Below, piece by piece: positions 28,047 to 36,499 of a stretch of 64,000 nucleotides of DNA; the stretch's first letter is position 1, and the number at the start of each line of letters is the position of its first letter. The stretch comes from Arcobacter aquimarinus (lineage in GTDB: Bacteria > Campylobacterota > Campylobacteria > Campylobacterales > Arcobacteraceae), in contig NZ_CP030944.1 of NCBI RefSeq assembly GCF_013177635.1, positions 2,356,001 through 2,420,000 of the forward strand. The letters run 5' to 3'. The translations under genes were made by a program, and so were the position numbers. The notes under the pieces were generated by a model, which did not search any database, was not told the origin of the DNA, and saw only the letters and a program-made list of their open reading frames with translations.

Positions 28047-28849
28047 ACTTCTACCTTTTCAATTTTCACTTGCTTATATGAATAACCATTAAAAATATCT
28101 TTACTATTTTTTGTCTTTAAAATTGCTATAGTTCCATGTAAATTTTCATCTACTTTTAAAATTTTTTTAATTTTTTCATTTTTAAAGATTACAAAAACCT
28201 CATTATTATCAGCTACCTTTGCAATATTTGCAAAAGTTTGGCTAACAATTAACTCTTTACTATCTTGACCTATTAATTTATAAATCAATGTTCCATTAAA
28301 TGATTTTAATTCTTCAAGCTCTTCTAAATCAAAATTTATACAACTATTTATTTTTTGCTCTAAATCTTCATTTAAAACAACCAAATTAAAATCTGAATAT
28401 TTTTTTATTAATGCAACTATTTTGATGATATTTTCAACTCTTTGATGCTTTAAAATATCATCTCCAATAATTAAAGTTTTTATTTTTGAATTTGATGAAC
28501 TTTCAAAAGCTTCTTCAAACTCCTCTTCACCTGCACTACTTTCAGCACTAATATAACCTAAATCTAAATCTTCTATAAATTCTTTAGTTTTTTCATCACA
28601 ATTAGAACTAAAACTATTTAATAATAGAGCAACTATTCCCTCTTCACTTCCAACTTCGTATTTTATTAACTGCGAATAAAAAGATTTTAAATTAGAATTG
28701 TCAATTGGATGCATATAAACAAATTTTGCATCATTATTTTTCACTGCTTGTTCAATAGAATTTTTTAATTCTTCATTTTCTAAAAAAGTAGCAAATGATA
28801 TTATAAAATCACTCTTTAAAATCTGTTCTACTTTATTCATCTTTTGCAC
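28043..28849 (-). CDS. Complex I accessory protein in the NuoF position (Cj1574-like)
   Basis: 268 aa. It lies where nuoF should be but has none of the NuoF features: no NADH- or FMN-binding glycine motif and no C-terminal 4Fe-4S cysteines. It contains only scattered cysteines (FSSNCDEKT, NSCINF) and a helical, acidic sequence; parts (TLIIGDDILKHQRV) look like a weak echo of the molybdopterin-like domain of NuoG. In Campylobacter and Helicobacter the same slot is filled by proteins replacing NuoF, and flavodoxin rather than NADH is thought to donate electrons. This gene fits that pattern by position; sequence relationship was not tested. It overlaps both neighbours. Confidence 0.7.
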   Translation of the reverse strand: MQKMNKVEQILKSDFIISFATFLENEELKNSIEQAVKNNDAKFVYMHPIDNSNLKSFYSQLIKYEVGSEEGIVALLLNSFSSNCDEKTKEFIEDLDLGYISAESSAGEEEFEEAFESSSNSKIKTLIIGDDILKHQRVENIIKIVALIKKYSDFNLVVLNEDLEQKINSCINFDLEELEELKSFNGTLIYKLIGQDSKELIVSQTFANIAKVADNNEVFVIFKNEKIKKILKVDENLHGTIAILKTKNSKDIFNGYSYKQVKIEKVEV

Positions 28850-29105
28850 TTTCTTCTGCTACAGGTCTTGGTTCTGGTTTTACTTTTTTTACTACCAATG
28901 TCCAATCAACCTCATTAAATTTAATCGAATTCATTAATGTATATCCAGCTTCATAAATCACATCTGCACTTTTTTGAATATTTGAAAAATCCCCTATTTC
29001 AAACATAATAATTGCAACCTCTTGGGGTGCTATTTGTTTATCTAATAATTCCAACATTCTTTCATAAAAATCATTTTTTAAGTGTCTTAAATCAAATCTT
29101 TTCAT
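28833..29105 (-). CDS. Complex I accessory protein in the NuoE position (Cj1575-like)
   Basis: 90 aa. Located at the nuoE position, between nuoD and the NuoF-position gene, it lacks the four cysteines of the NuoE 2Fe-2S cluster (no cysteine at all is visible). The beginning [22 protein letters not shown] and the [12 protein letters not shown] segment suggest a small alpha/beta fold. It corresponds by size and place to the small ORF that replaces NuoE in Campylobacter-type complex I and may help dock the alternative electron donor, which is inference. It overlaps nuoD by four bases and the next gene by 17. Confidence 0.72.
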   Translation of the reverse strand: MKRFDLRHLKNDFYERMLELLDKQIAPQEVAIIMFEIGDFSNIQKSADVIYEAGYTLMNSIKFNEVDWTLVVKKVKPEPRPVAEESAKDE

Positions 29106-30328
29106 CTGTCAATCTCACCAAAAACTATATTAAGATTACCAATAATAGTAACCACGTCTGCCAATTGGCAACCAATTAAAAGCTCTTCTAAAATAGCTGT
29201 ATGCTGGAAACTTGGTGTTCTTATTTTCATCCTGTAAGCATAAGGACTTCCATCACTTACTACAAAATATCCAAGTTCTCCTTTTGGTGATTCAGTAGCC
29301 ACATAAACTTCACCAACAGGTGGTCTCATACCTTGTGTCACTAAAACAAAATGTTGCATTAAAGAGTAATTTTGAGTCATAACTTGCTCTTTAGGAGCTG
29401 AAATATAATTTGGTGCATGAGCCATAAGTTGAGAATCTGTATCTTTATACATAGAAAATAATTGTTTTAAAATTTTTGAAGATTCTCTCATTTCAGCAAT
29501 ACAAATTTTATATCTTCCATAAGAGTCATTTGTATATGAAACAGGAACATCAAAATCAAGTTCAGGATAAATTCCATAAGGCATCTCTTTTCTTAAATCC
29601 CATTTAATACCACTTCCTCTTAAAGCAATTCCAGAACATCCCCAATCTTTTGCCATAGAAGGAGTTATAACACCAACATTTTCAAGTCTCATTTTCCAAA
29701 TTCTATTTTCTGTTAATAAACCTTCATAAGTCTTAAGTTCTTGTTCTAGTACATCTAAAAAACTAGCACAATCATCAATCCAATTACTTGGTAAATCCAA
29801 AGGTACTCCACCAATTCTAACTGCACTATGAGTAAGTCTAGCACCACAATAGTCTTCTATTAAGTCCATTGCATATTCTCTTTCCCTAAAACAGTATAAA
29901 AACATAGACATAGCTCCAACATCAAGTGCATGAGTTGCAAGCCAAAATAGATGAGAAGTAATTCTATTTAACTCTAAAAGCATTGTTCTGATAATCTCAG
30001 CTCGCCTTGGAGCTTCAATTCCTAATAGTTTTTCAATAGCTAAGGCATATCCATAATTATTTGAAGTTGCAGCTATATAATCCATTCTATCTGTTGTTGG
30101 CAAAAATTCATTATAAATCATATTTTCAGCCATTTTTTCCATACCTCTATGAAGGTATCCAATCATTGGTCTTGATTTTACAACTTCCTCACCTTGAAGC
30201 TCTAAAATAAGTCTCAATTGACCATGAGCAGATGGATGTTGAGGACCAAAGTTTACCATCATAGTATTATCTTCACGCTCAAAGTGAATATTTTCAAAAA
30301 AAGGTTTTAATCTATTTGGTTGTTGCAT
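29102..30328 (-). CDS. nuoD: NADH-quinone oxidoreductase subunit D
   Basis: 408 aa. The N-terminal [19 protein letters not shown] (about 24-42) holds the quinone-site histidine region; [12 protein letters not shown] near 57-68 and the FGEIDR terminus are both conserved. NuoD is the 49-kDa-type subunit related to NiFe hydrogenase large subunits and forms the quinone pocket with NuoB. It is three bases after nuoC and is separate from it, unlike the fused NuoCD of E. coli. Confidence 0.97.
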   Translation of the reverse strand: MQQPNRLKPFFENIHFEREDNTMMVNFGPQHPSAHGQLRLILELQGEEVVKSRPMIGYLHRGMEKMAENMIYNEFLPTTDRMDYIAATSNNYGYALAIEKLLGIEAPRRAEIIRTMLLELNRITSHLFWLATHALDVGAMSMFLYCFREREYAMDLIEDYCGARLTHSAVRIGGVPLDLPSNWIDDCASFLDVLEQELKTYEGLLTENRIWKMRLENVGVITPSMAKDWGCSGIALRGSGIKWDLRKEMPYGIYPELDFDVPVSYTNDSYGRYKICIAEMRESSKILKQLFSMYKDTDSQLMAHAPNYISAPKEQVMTQNYSLMQHFVLVTQGMRPPVGEVYVATESPKGELGYFVVSDGSPYAYRMKIRTPSFQHTAILEELLIGCQLADVVTIIGNLNIVFGEIDR

Positions 30329-30331
30329 TTT

Positions 30332-31135
30332 CTACCTTCTTCTTTTTAAAACAACTGATTCTTCAGGTTTTAATTTTTTAACTAAAGTATTTCCATCTTT
30401 CTCTTCATAAGAAATAGGAGTTTCTGGCTCAAATTGAGAAATATCCATTCCAAATGGAACTTCATGTCCAAGTCTTGCAAATCTAGTTGTATCATATCTA
30501 TCAATAGCAGCTGGATCTCTTTGTTCAGGTCCTATAATATCACGTGCTTCTTTTCCAAAAATTTTATCAACTTCATACCATGAAGCCGCCTCATCACCTT
30601 GAAGTGGATATGTTTTTTTAAGAGGATGGTCATACCAATCATCAGGCATAATAAGTCTTTTTAAATTTGGATGATTTACTATTTTTACACCTAACATATC
30701 ATACATTTCTCGCTCAGACCAATTTGCTGATTTAAAAAATGGAGTTAATGATTCAATAGCTTTATCTTTTGGTAAAAAACATTTAACTCTTAATCTTTTG
30801 TGTTTTGTTAAAGATAAAAATTCATAAAAAATTTCATAACCACCTTTTGAAGCTAAATAATCAATTGCTGATAATTCAATCAACATATCATATTCTAATT
30901 TTTCCTTTAAAAGTTTTACACATGAAATTAAAAAATTTCTATCAATTACAACTACTAAATGCCCAAGTTCAATATATGCTTCTTTTACATTGATAGAATA
31001 ATTAATCTCTTCAAAATCTTTAGCAAAAACTTCATCTTCACTAGGATTTAATCTTGGAACTGGAGGACTTACAAAAAATCTATCTGAAAAGTATGCTTGT
31101 TTTTGAACACTATCTTTTGGAGTATATTTTCTCAT
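30332..31135 (-). CDS. nuoC: NADH-quinone oxidoreductase subunit C
   Basis: 267 aa. The 30-kDa subunit signature is visible in SANWSEREMYDMLGVKIVNHPNLKRLIMPDDW (roughly 152-183), followed by HPLKKTYPLQGDE. The N-terminal 40 residues and the C-terminal 45 (after GPEQRDPAAIDRYD) extend beyond the core. It stabilises the NuoB-NuoD module. Its start shares a base with the nuoB stop. Confidence 0.95.
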   Translation of the reverse strand: MRKYTPKDSVQKQAYFSDRFFVSPPVPRLNPSEDEVFAKDFEEINYSINVKEAYIELGHLVVVIDRNFLISCVKLLKEKLEYDMLIELSAIDYLASKGGYEIFYEFLSLTKHKRLRVKCFLPKDKAIESLTPFFKSANWSEREMYDMLGVKIVNHPNLKRLIMPDDWYDHPLKKTYPLQGDEAASWYEVDKIFGKEARDIIGPEQRDPAAIDRYDTTRFARLGHEVPFGMDISQFEPETPISYEEKDGNTLVKKLKPEESVVLKRRR

Positions 31136-31644
31136 TATACTAACCTCTTCTTTTTATGAGCTCTAAAAATTGATTCTTTTCTAATTTTTTGTTGAAGTGT
31201 CATAAGAGCATATTGTAGTGTTTCAGGTCGTGGAGCACAACCAGGAAGATAAATATCAACAGGGATAATTCTATCTGCACCTTGAACTGTTGCATAAGTG
31301 TTAAACATTCCACCCGTGTTTGCACATGAGCCCATAGAAATTACCCATTTTGGATCAGGCATTTGATCATATAATCTTCTCATAAACTCAGCATGTTTTT
31401 TTGTTAATGTTCCAGCAATTATCAACACATCAGATTGTCTTGGACTTGCTCTAAAAATAGTTCCAAATCTATCAAAATCATATCTTGAAGCTCCAGTTGC
31501 CATCATCTCAATAGCACAACAGGCTAATCCATAAGTCATAGGCCATAAAGAATTAGACCTACCAAAATTTACTATTTTATCAATAGTTGTTAACTTAACA
31601 GCTGCTCCACTATCTTGTAGATAATTTATTTTATGCTGTGCCAC
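31135..31644 (-). CDS. nuoB: NADH-quinone oxidoreductase subunit B
   Basis: 169 aa. Cysteines for the N2 4Fe-4S cluster: the adjacent pair in [12 protein letters not shown] near 40-51, [11 protein letters not shown] near 101-111 and LPGCAPRPE near 133-141. N2 is the last cluster before quinone. The gene overlaps the end of nuoA by 19 bases, so the two are tightly coupled. Confidence 0.97.
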   Translation of the reverse strand: MAQHKINYLQDSGAAVKLTTIDKIVNFGRSNSLWPMTYGLACCAIEMMATGASRYDFDRFGTIFRASPRQSDVLIIAGTLTKKHAEFMRRLYDQMPDPKWVISMGSCANTGGMFNTYATVQGADRIIPVDIYLPGCAPRPETLQYALMTLQQKIRKESIFRAHKKKRLV

Positions 31645-32015
31645 TCAAGACCTCCTTTTTTCCATTCATAAAGAAAACCAATAGCTAAAATTAATAAGAA
31701 AAATAACATAGCTACAAATCCAAACCATCCAAGTATTTTAAAATTTATAGCCCATGGAAACATAAATATTATTTCTACGTCAAATAATATAAATAATAAA
31801 GCTGTTAAATAAAACTGTGCTGAGATTCTGTTAGGTTGTTTTGTAACTTCAGGTCCACACTCATAAAGTGTAGTTTTTAGTTTTTCTGTATCTAGTCTTG
31901 CAATCTTTCTACTTATATATCTTGAAAGCCATACCGTTGCACCAAATGCGGTAAACGTTACAATAAACATTACGAACGCACCAAAATAGGGATGGGCAAA
32001 TTCCATGTGTGTCAT
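31626..32015 (-). CDS. nuoA: NADH-quinone oxidoreductase subunit A
   Basis: 129 aa, three membrane helices, with the conserved LYECGPEV near 49-56 and [22 protein letters not shown] (roughly 67-88), which contains the acidic DVE of the family. First gene of the nuo operon. The ATG at 32015 has AAAGGA eight bases upstream, which favours it over an ATG three codons later. Confidence 0.96.
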   Translation of the reverse strand: MTHMEFAHPYFGAFVMFIVTFTAFGATVWLSRYISRKIARLDTEKLKTTLYECGPEVTKQPNRISAQFYLTALLFILFDVEIIFMFPWAINFKILGWFGFVAMLFFLLILAIGFLYEWKKGGLEWHSIK

Positions 32016-32056
32016 TTAATTTATCCTTTGAAAGCTAAATATACTCTTTTACTTTA

Positions 32057-32089
32057 TAAATAGTTTTAATAACTTAACATAACTATTTA
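32057..32089. promoter_or_regulatory. Inverted repeat in the nuo leader
   Basis: TAAATAGTT (32057-32065) and AACTATTTA (32081-32089) are perfect 9-base inverted repeats 15 bases apart, about 45-75 bases upstream of the nuoA start. It may be a leader hairpin or an operator for the respiratory operon. The 32016-32294 spacer (279 bases) has no ORF of note. Confidence 0.35.
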
Positions 32090-32197
32090 CAATAATTTAT
32101 GAGAATAATATTCTAACCTTATATAAATGCGCTTTAAAATTAATGTTTTTCTAAGGATTAAGTGTAAACTGGTACAAAAAGAAACACTAAATATAAT

Positions 32198-32211
32198 CAT
32201 AAAGCTTTATG
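32198..32211. promoter_or_regulatory. Perfect 14-bp palindrome between AAA gene and nuo
   Basis: CATAAAGCTTTATG is perfectly self-complementary, followed on the minus strand by ATTATATTT. It could be a weak terminator after the AAA ATPase gene or a dimeric regulator site upstream of nuo; position alone cannot decide. Confidence 0.35.
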
Positions 32212-32294
32212 GCTATTTTACTATATTTTTTATTGTTTCTTAATTAGAGATAAAATTTATTAATTAATATTCTAGTTTAATAATTAGATTTTAT

Positions 32295-34028
32295 TTAAAA
32301 AAATCCAACTTTTGTTTCTGAATCAAATTGACCTTTTTGCTCTTTTGTAATTTGCTCTTTAAAATTTTCTACTTTAAAAATAGGCTCATCACTAACTGCA
32401 ATTTTATAAGCTGTGTTTTTAATAACTAATTCTATTTGACCACCTGTTAATTCGTATTTTGCTAATTCTTCAATATCAAAATTTTCTTCTAATGGCAAGT
32501 TTGCGGGAAGTAATTTTTTCCAAAGCTTAACTCTTTGGTCTTTATTTGGTTTAATAAATTCAATTTTATAATTAAATCTTCTTGAAAATGCCTTATCAAG
32601 ATTTTCAAGTAAATTTGTTGTTGCAATCAATATTCCATCAAATCTCTCTATTTGTTCTAAAAAGATATTTTGCATCTGATTATGCATCTTATCACTACTA
32701 CTCATTCCACCTAAAGCCCTTGAACTTAAAAACTGATCTGCTTCATTTAGTAACAATACAGGTTCTGATTTTGTTTGAGTTCGAAGTTCATAATATTTAT
32801 CAAAAATATTTCTAACATTTTTTTCACTCTCACCAATGTACATAGATAAAATTTTTGAACAATCAAAACTTAATACATCTTTTTTAAGTGATTTTGCTAA
32901 AGCTAAAGCAGTCAAAGTTTTTCCTGTTCCAGCAACTCCATAAAAAATGATTTTTGCTTCAATTCCTCTTTTTTTATCTTTTATTCCCCATTGTTTTAGT
33001 CTATTTATTACATTTTTATCAACTTGTTTTAAAAGAGCATCTAATGTCTCTTTTGTTTTATCGTTTAAAATTACATCATCTAATGTTTTAGTTGTAGAAA
33101 TTAACTCAAACATATCTTGTTCTTTTATTACTGTATCTAATTTTATTTTTCCAACACCTGCACTTTTTTTAGTTGGATGAGAAATCTTATATAAAACATC
33201 ATCAGGAATATAAAAATTTCTATTGATTCCACCAAAAGGTGTTAAAACCTCATCATAATCAATGAGTGCTTTTGAAACTAATGTAGAGCTTTCCTCAAGT
33301 AAACTTCTATATTTGATTTTTTCATAATCATCACTTGAAATTAACTCTATTAAAGAATTCATATCTCTTAATGTTCCATCACCACCTGAATATTCCTCTT
33401 TTAACAAAGCCAAAAATAGAGTTTGTTCTTGTTCATTTAAACTATTTTCTTTAAAAAAATCTTCAAGCATTATAGAATTTGATGTTACTTTTATTCTCTC
33501 TTTAATTCTATTTTCTAATAAAATCAATTTTGATTTTAATCTATTAGAACTAGGACTATTTACATCAAAATTTTTTCTAACTACATTTAATTGTTGAGCT
33601 AAATCAATTCTGAAAAACTGGTCTTGTAAATATTCTAAATGATCACTATAATTTTTAATTTCAGGAAGAACAAAATCATTACTTCCATTTTCCAACATTT
33701 TTAAATAAGCACTAGAAAGAGAAACACTTGAATTTATAAGTTCAAGTTTTGAAACTTCACTAAGTTTTACTTGATCAAAAGATACTTGAACAAGCCAACC
33801 AAACTCTAAAAGAGATTTTATTAAATCGAGTTTTTCCAAATGTTTGTATGTTTTTAAATCATAAAATTCACCTAAAATATCAATAACACCTAAAGTATCT
33901 CTACCATTTACATACTCTTTTGACATAAATTGTAATATTTTTGCCTCTTCAACTGAACATTTTAATTGATTAAAAAAATTTGTTTTCTCTACATCTTGAG
34001 CTTTTATAAAATTAATTACTTCTTTCAT
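32295..34028 (-). CDS. AAA family ATPase with uncharacterised N-terminal half
   Basis: 577 aa. The N-terminal 320 residues are helical and unrecognised. The C-terminal half is a classical AAA module: FYGVAGTGKT near 360-369 (Walker A), VLLLNEADQFLSSR near 420-433 (Walker B with Asn where most AAA proteins have Asp, before the catalytic Glu), ATTNLLENLDKAFSRRFN near 465-482 (sensor 1 and arginine finger region) and TGGQIELVIKNTA near 527-539 (sensor 2). It should remodel or unfold a protein partner using ATP. The partner is unknown. The small gene 34044 is 15 bases upstream, in the same direction. Confidence 0.75.
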   Translation of the reverse strand: MKEVINFIKAQDVEKTNFFNQLKCSVEEAKILQFMSKEYVNGRDTLGVIDILGEFYDLKTYKHLEKLDLIKSLLEFGWLVQVSFDQVKLSEVSKLELINSSVSLSSAYLKMLENGSNDFVLPEIKNYSDHLEYLQDQFFRIDLAQQLNVVRKNFDVNSPSSNRLKSKLILLENRIKERIKVTSNSIMLEDFFKENSLNEQEQTLFLALLKEEYSGGDGTLRDMNSLIELISSDDYEKIKYRSLLEESSTLVSKALIDYDEVLTPFGGINRNFYIPDDVLYKISHPTKKSAGVGKIKLDTVIKEQDMFELISTTKTLDDVILNDKTKETLDALLKQVDKNVINRLKQWGIKDKKRGIEAKIIFYGVAGTGKTLTALALAKSLKKDVLSFDCSKILSMYIGESEKNVRNIFDKYYELRTQTKSEPVLLLNEADQFLSSRALGGMSSSDKMHNQMQNIFLEQIERFDGILIATTNLLENLDKAFSRRFNYKIEFIKPNKDQRVKLWKKLLPANLPLEENFDIEELAKYELTGGQIELVIKNTAYKIAVSDEPIFKVENFKEQITKEQKGQFDSETKVGFF

Positions 34029-34043
34029 TCTATTCTTTTAATC

Positions 34044-34397
34044 CTACTTATTTAATTTTTCTTCTAAATTTTTATTAAATGTACTAATATCTTCATTATG
34101 TTTAAATTCTAAAACATACTCATCATTAATTACTATTTTTAAATCTTTAATTTTTATATCTTTTATATCTTCGTATTTTGTGATTTTAGAATTTTTTTCC
34201 ACATCTACAGTGAAACTATTGCTTATTTCTATTAAATTATCTTCACATAATGCTTTATACGAACCTTTTGAATAAGTATAGTTTAAACAATTAGATTTTT
34301 TTAAATAATCTTCAATTTTATCTAAGTTTGCATGATTATGTAAGTTTAAAGATATAACTACTAAGGCTATCAATAAAAAAAAACCAATAAAAATCAT
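34044..34397 (-). CDS. Small membrane-anchored hypothetical protein
   Basis: 117 aa. A single N-terminal membrane helix (MIFIGFFLLIALVVISLNL) is followed by a soluble, charged region with two cysteines (NCLNY and LCEDN) and alternating strand-like segments. No family recognised. It is immediately upstream of the AAA ATPase gene, so the two probably share a transcript; any functional link is inference. Confidence 0.55.
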   Translation of the reverse strand: MIFIGFFLLIALVVISLNLHNHANLDKIEDYLKKSNCLNYTYSKGSYKALCEDNLIEISNSFTVDVEKNSKITKYEDIKDIKIKDLKIVINDEYVLEFKHNEDISTFNKNLEEKLNK

Positions 34398-34464
34398 TTT
34401 TAATTCCTTTAAAAATAATATGATACATCAATATCTCTTAACTACATATGAATAAAAAAATTGC

Positions 34465-34470
34465 TAGAAT
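34465..34470 (+). promoter_or_regulatory. Probable -10 box for the Sel1 lipoprotein pair
   Basis: TAGAAT in TTGCTAGAATGCAAC, 36 bases before the preferred start at 34506. It has the same GC-TAnAAT context as the recA promoter. Confidence 0.45.
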
Positions 34471-34505
34471 GCAACAATTTATATGAAAATTTAAAAAGGA
34501 CACTT

Positions 34506-35120
34506 ATGTTTAGGCTTGTTAAAAATTCTACAAAGTTACTTCTACTATTTTTTTTGCTCAATGGTTGTTCTAATCATGAGGAAGCAATGAAAGTTTTACC
34601 AAATGAATTAGCAATTGCAGATGAGTGTAGAAATCTTAAAAAACAGTTTGAGATAGATTGTTATGATTTAATTGCTTATAAAAATAGTTTTGCTCAAATA
34701 AGACTAGGATTAACAGCACAATATAGAGGTAATTTTGAGGAAGCCTTCCAAAGATATAATTTAGCAAAACAAAAAGGAAATTTTTATGCAAATTCTTTAT
34801 TAGCTAATTTATATATCAATGGTTTTGGTGTTGCTAAAAATGAAAAAACTGCAATAAATCTTCTTGAAGATACAAAATCTGTAGATCCAATTGCTGCATA
34901 TAAACTTGCAAATTTTTATTTAATTGATAACAAAGTAAAAAATGCAATTGAACTTCTTACATACGCAGGTGAAAATGAAGTTAAAGATGCTCAATATCAA
35001 CTACATCTTTTATACTCAAATGAACAATATATACCTGTTGATTTAGAAAAAAGTGAATATTGGGACTTAAAACACAAAGAAGATACACAATCTTTTACAA
35101 ATAAAATATATGGAATATAA
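34506..35120 (+). CDS. Sel1-repeat lipoprotein (first of a tandem pair)
   Basis: 204 aa from the ATG at 34506, which is preceded by AAGGA at the right distance; an upstream ATG at 34461 lies before the likely promoter and is rejected. The signal peptide ends in a lipobox FLLNGC with Cys21. After it come helical Sel1/TPR-like repeats: SFAQIRLGLTAQYRGNFEEA, NSLLANLYINGFGVAKNEKTA and a third weaker copy. Sel1 repeat proteins are scaffolds for protein contacts, here probably anchored in an outer or inner membrane leaflet facing the periplasm. It is followed directly by a paralogue. Confidence 0.75.
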   Translation: MFRLVKNSTKLLLLFFLLNGCSNHEEAMKVLPNELAIADECRNLKKQFEIDCYDLIAYKNSFAQIRLGLTAQYRGNFEEAFQRYNLAKQKGNFYANSLLANLYINGFGVAKNEKTAINLLEDTKSVDPIAAYKLANFYLIDNKVKNAIELLTYAGENEVKDAQYQLHLLYSNEQYIPVDLEKSEYWDLKHKEDTQSFTNKIYGI

Positions 35121-35765
35121 ATGTATAAACAACTAATATTATCAATTGGAACAATTTTTTTATTCACAGCTTGTTCTTTAAAAATGCCTTCTTGGCCATC
35201 TTTTTTAAGTTTTGGAGATAACTATGAATCTATATTAGAAGAAGCTAATAGTTGTCAAGTTATTGAAGATGAAAATCAGAAATTAAGTTGTTATAAAAAT
35301 ATCGAAAAAACAAATAGTTTTGCTCAAATTAGATTGGGAACTTATTATGCTGATAAAAAAGTTTATAAACAGGCTATTAAATATTTAGAAATGGCAAAAG
35401 AGAATGATAATATCTATGCAAATTTACCTTTAGCGTTTTTATATTACAAAGGTGAAGGTGTTACTAAAGATGTAAATAAATCTTTTGAACTTTTAGAAGA
35501 ATCAAGTACAAAAGACCCAACAGCTGCATATCAATTATCAAGATTTTATATTCAAGGAATAAACACAAAAGTTGATAATGAAAAAGGTGTAGAACTATTA
35601 GAGTTTGCTGCATCAAAAGGTGTTTTAAGTGCTATGGAAATGCTTATAAATATAAGTAAAAATGGATTATTTGAACAACCTAAAGATCAGAAAAAAGTAG
35701 ATTATTGGCAAAAGAAAATCAAAGAAACTAAAGAGGATATAAATCATAAGATATATAGGTTATAA
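35121..35765 (+). CDS. Sel1-repeat lipoprotein (second of a tandem pair)
   Basis: 214 aa. The lipobox FLFTAC gives a lipidated Cys18. The body is close in plan to the preceding gene: both share an NSFAQIRLG segment, a YANLPLAFLYYKGEGVTKDVNKS repeat (YANSLLANLYINGFGVAKN in the first), a DPxAAYxLxxFY block and a C-terminal WQKKIKETKED / WDLKHKEDTQS region ending in KIYRL or KIYGI. The ATG follows the previous stop with no gap, so the pair is a tandem duplication that has since diverged. Function unknown beyond protein interaction scaffold. Confidence 0.75.
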   Translation: MYKQLILSIGTIFLFTACSLKMPSWPSFLSFGDNYESILEEANSCQVIEDENQKLSCYKNIEKTNSFAQIRLGTYYADKKVYKQAIKYLEMAKENDNIYANLPLAFLYYKGEGVTKDVNKSFELLEESSTKDPTAAYQLSRFYIQGINTKVDNEKGVELLEFAASKGVLSAMEMLINISKNGLFEQPKDQKKVDYWQKKIKETKEDINHKIYRL

Positions 35766-35776
35766 AAAACCTATAT
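35753..35776. terminator. Terminator between the Sel1 pair and the TetR gene
   Basis: ATATAGGTT (35753-35761) pairs with AACCTATAT (35768-35776), followed by CTTATTTTTTATC. The hairpin lies at the convergent junction and probably serves the rightward transcript best. Confidence 0.65.
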
Positions 35777-35777
35777 C

Positions 35778-36359
35778 TTATTTTTTATCTTCTAAACCTT
35801 TAAAAAATAGACTCATTGTATCACTTATAACATCTTTAGTATCATATTTTACTAACAAATAACTCTCAATAAATCCATCTGATAATTTTTTAAAAAGTAT
35901 AGCTATATGTTTATAATTCATATTGCTATTTGGATATATCTTTTTAAACTGTCTAATTAAAAAATTGTATATTTCATCTACTATTTTATGATTCGAAATA
36001 TCTAATTTATGAAAAAAATATGGATCAGTTATAATAGTAATATCCCTATTTTTATCAATCTGCATAAATATTTCATATTTACAGGAAAGATATAACTCCA
36101 AATTAGCATAAGCATTATTCGTTTCTTTTTCATTTAAGCTATTCATAAAATTCTGAAGTTTTAAAATCAAATACTCTAAATATAAATCATCTTTTGAATT
36201 AAAAAGATTATAAATTGTTCCGACAGAAGTTTCAAGTTCTTTTGCTAATTGAGAAATTTTAAAATTTTTATATCCATATTTATCAAAATACTCTGATGCT
36301 TGTTTTAAATATAAATCTCTTTTTATTCTATTTATCTCATTATTTATTTTACTTTTCAT
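35778..36359 (-). CDS. TetR family transcriptional regulator
   Basis: 193 aa. The N-terminal helix-turn-helix reads FKISQLAKELETSVGTIYNLFNSKDDLY (about residues 33-60), a standard TetR DNA-binding domain. The rest is helical and would bind a ligand and dimerise. It is divergent from the SulP transporter with 140 bases between starts, and this spacer holds two inverted repeats. By the usual TetR logic it represses itself and perhaps the transporter; the ligand is not known. Confidence 0.82.
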   Translation of the reverse strand: MKSKINNEINRIKRDLYLKQASEYFDKYGYKNFKISQLAKELETSVGTIYNLFNSKDDLYLEYLILKLQNFMNSLNEKETNNAYANLELYLSCKYEIFMQIDKNRDITIITDPYFFHKLDISNHKIVDEIYNFLIRQFKKIYPNSNMNYKHIAILFKKLSDGFIESYLLVKYDTKDVISDTMSLFFKGLEDKK

Positions 36360-36410
36360 ATTAATCCAAAAAAATTTTGTGATTATAATTGATTTATTAT
36401 TAAAAGATTA

Positions 36411-36446
36411 AATGAATATAAATTCATTATTTTGAACTTAATTCAA
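36411..36446. promoter_or_regulatory. Candidate TetR operators
   Basis: AATGAAT-ATAA-ATTCATT (36411-36428) is a perfect inverted repeat of 7-base arms. Close by, TTGAA-CTTAA-TTCAA (36432-36446) is a second one. Both lie in the TetR/SulP divergent spacer, where an autoregulating TetR protein would bind. Confidence 0.45.
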
Positions 36447-36499
36447 TATTAAGTAAGTTTGATTTAGAATCTACAAATTTTCCATTTTTTAGGAATATA

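Noticed and set aside
34461-34505. Upstream ATG for the first Sel1 lipoprotein
   Set aside because: It starts before the likely -10 box and would place 15 polar residues ahead of the signal peptide; the ATG at 34506 has AAGGA at the proper distance.
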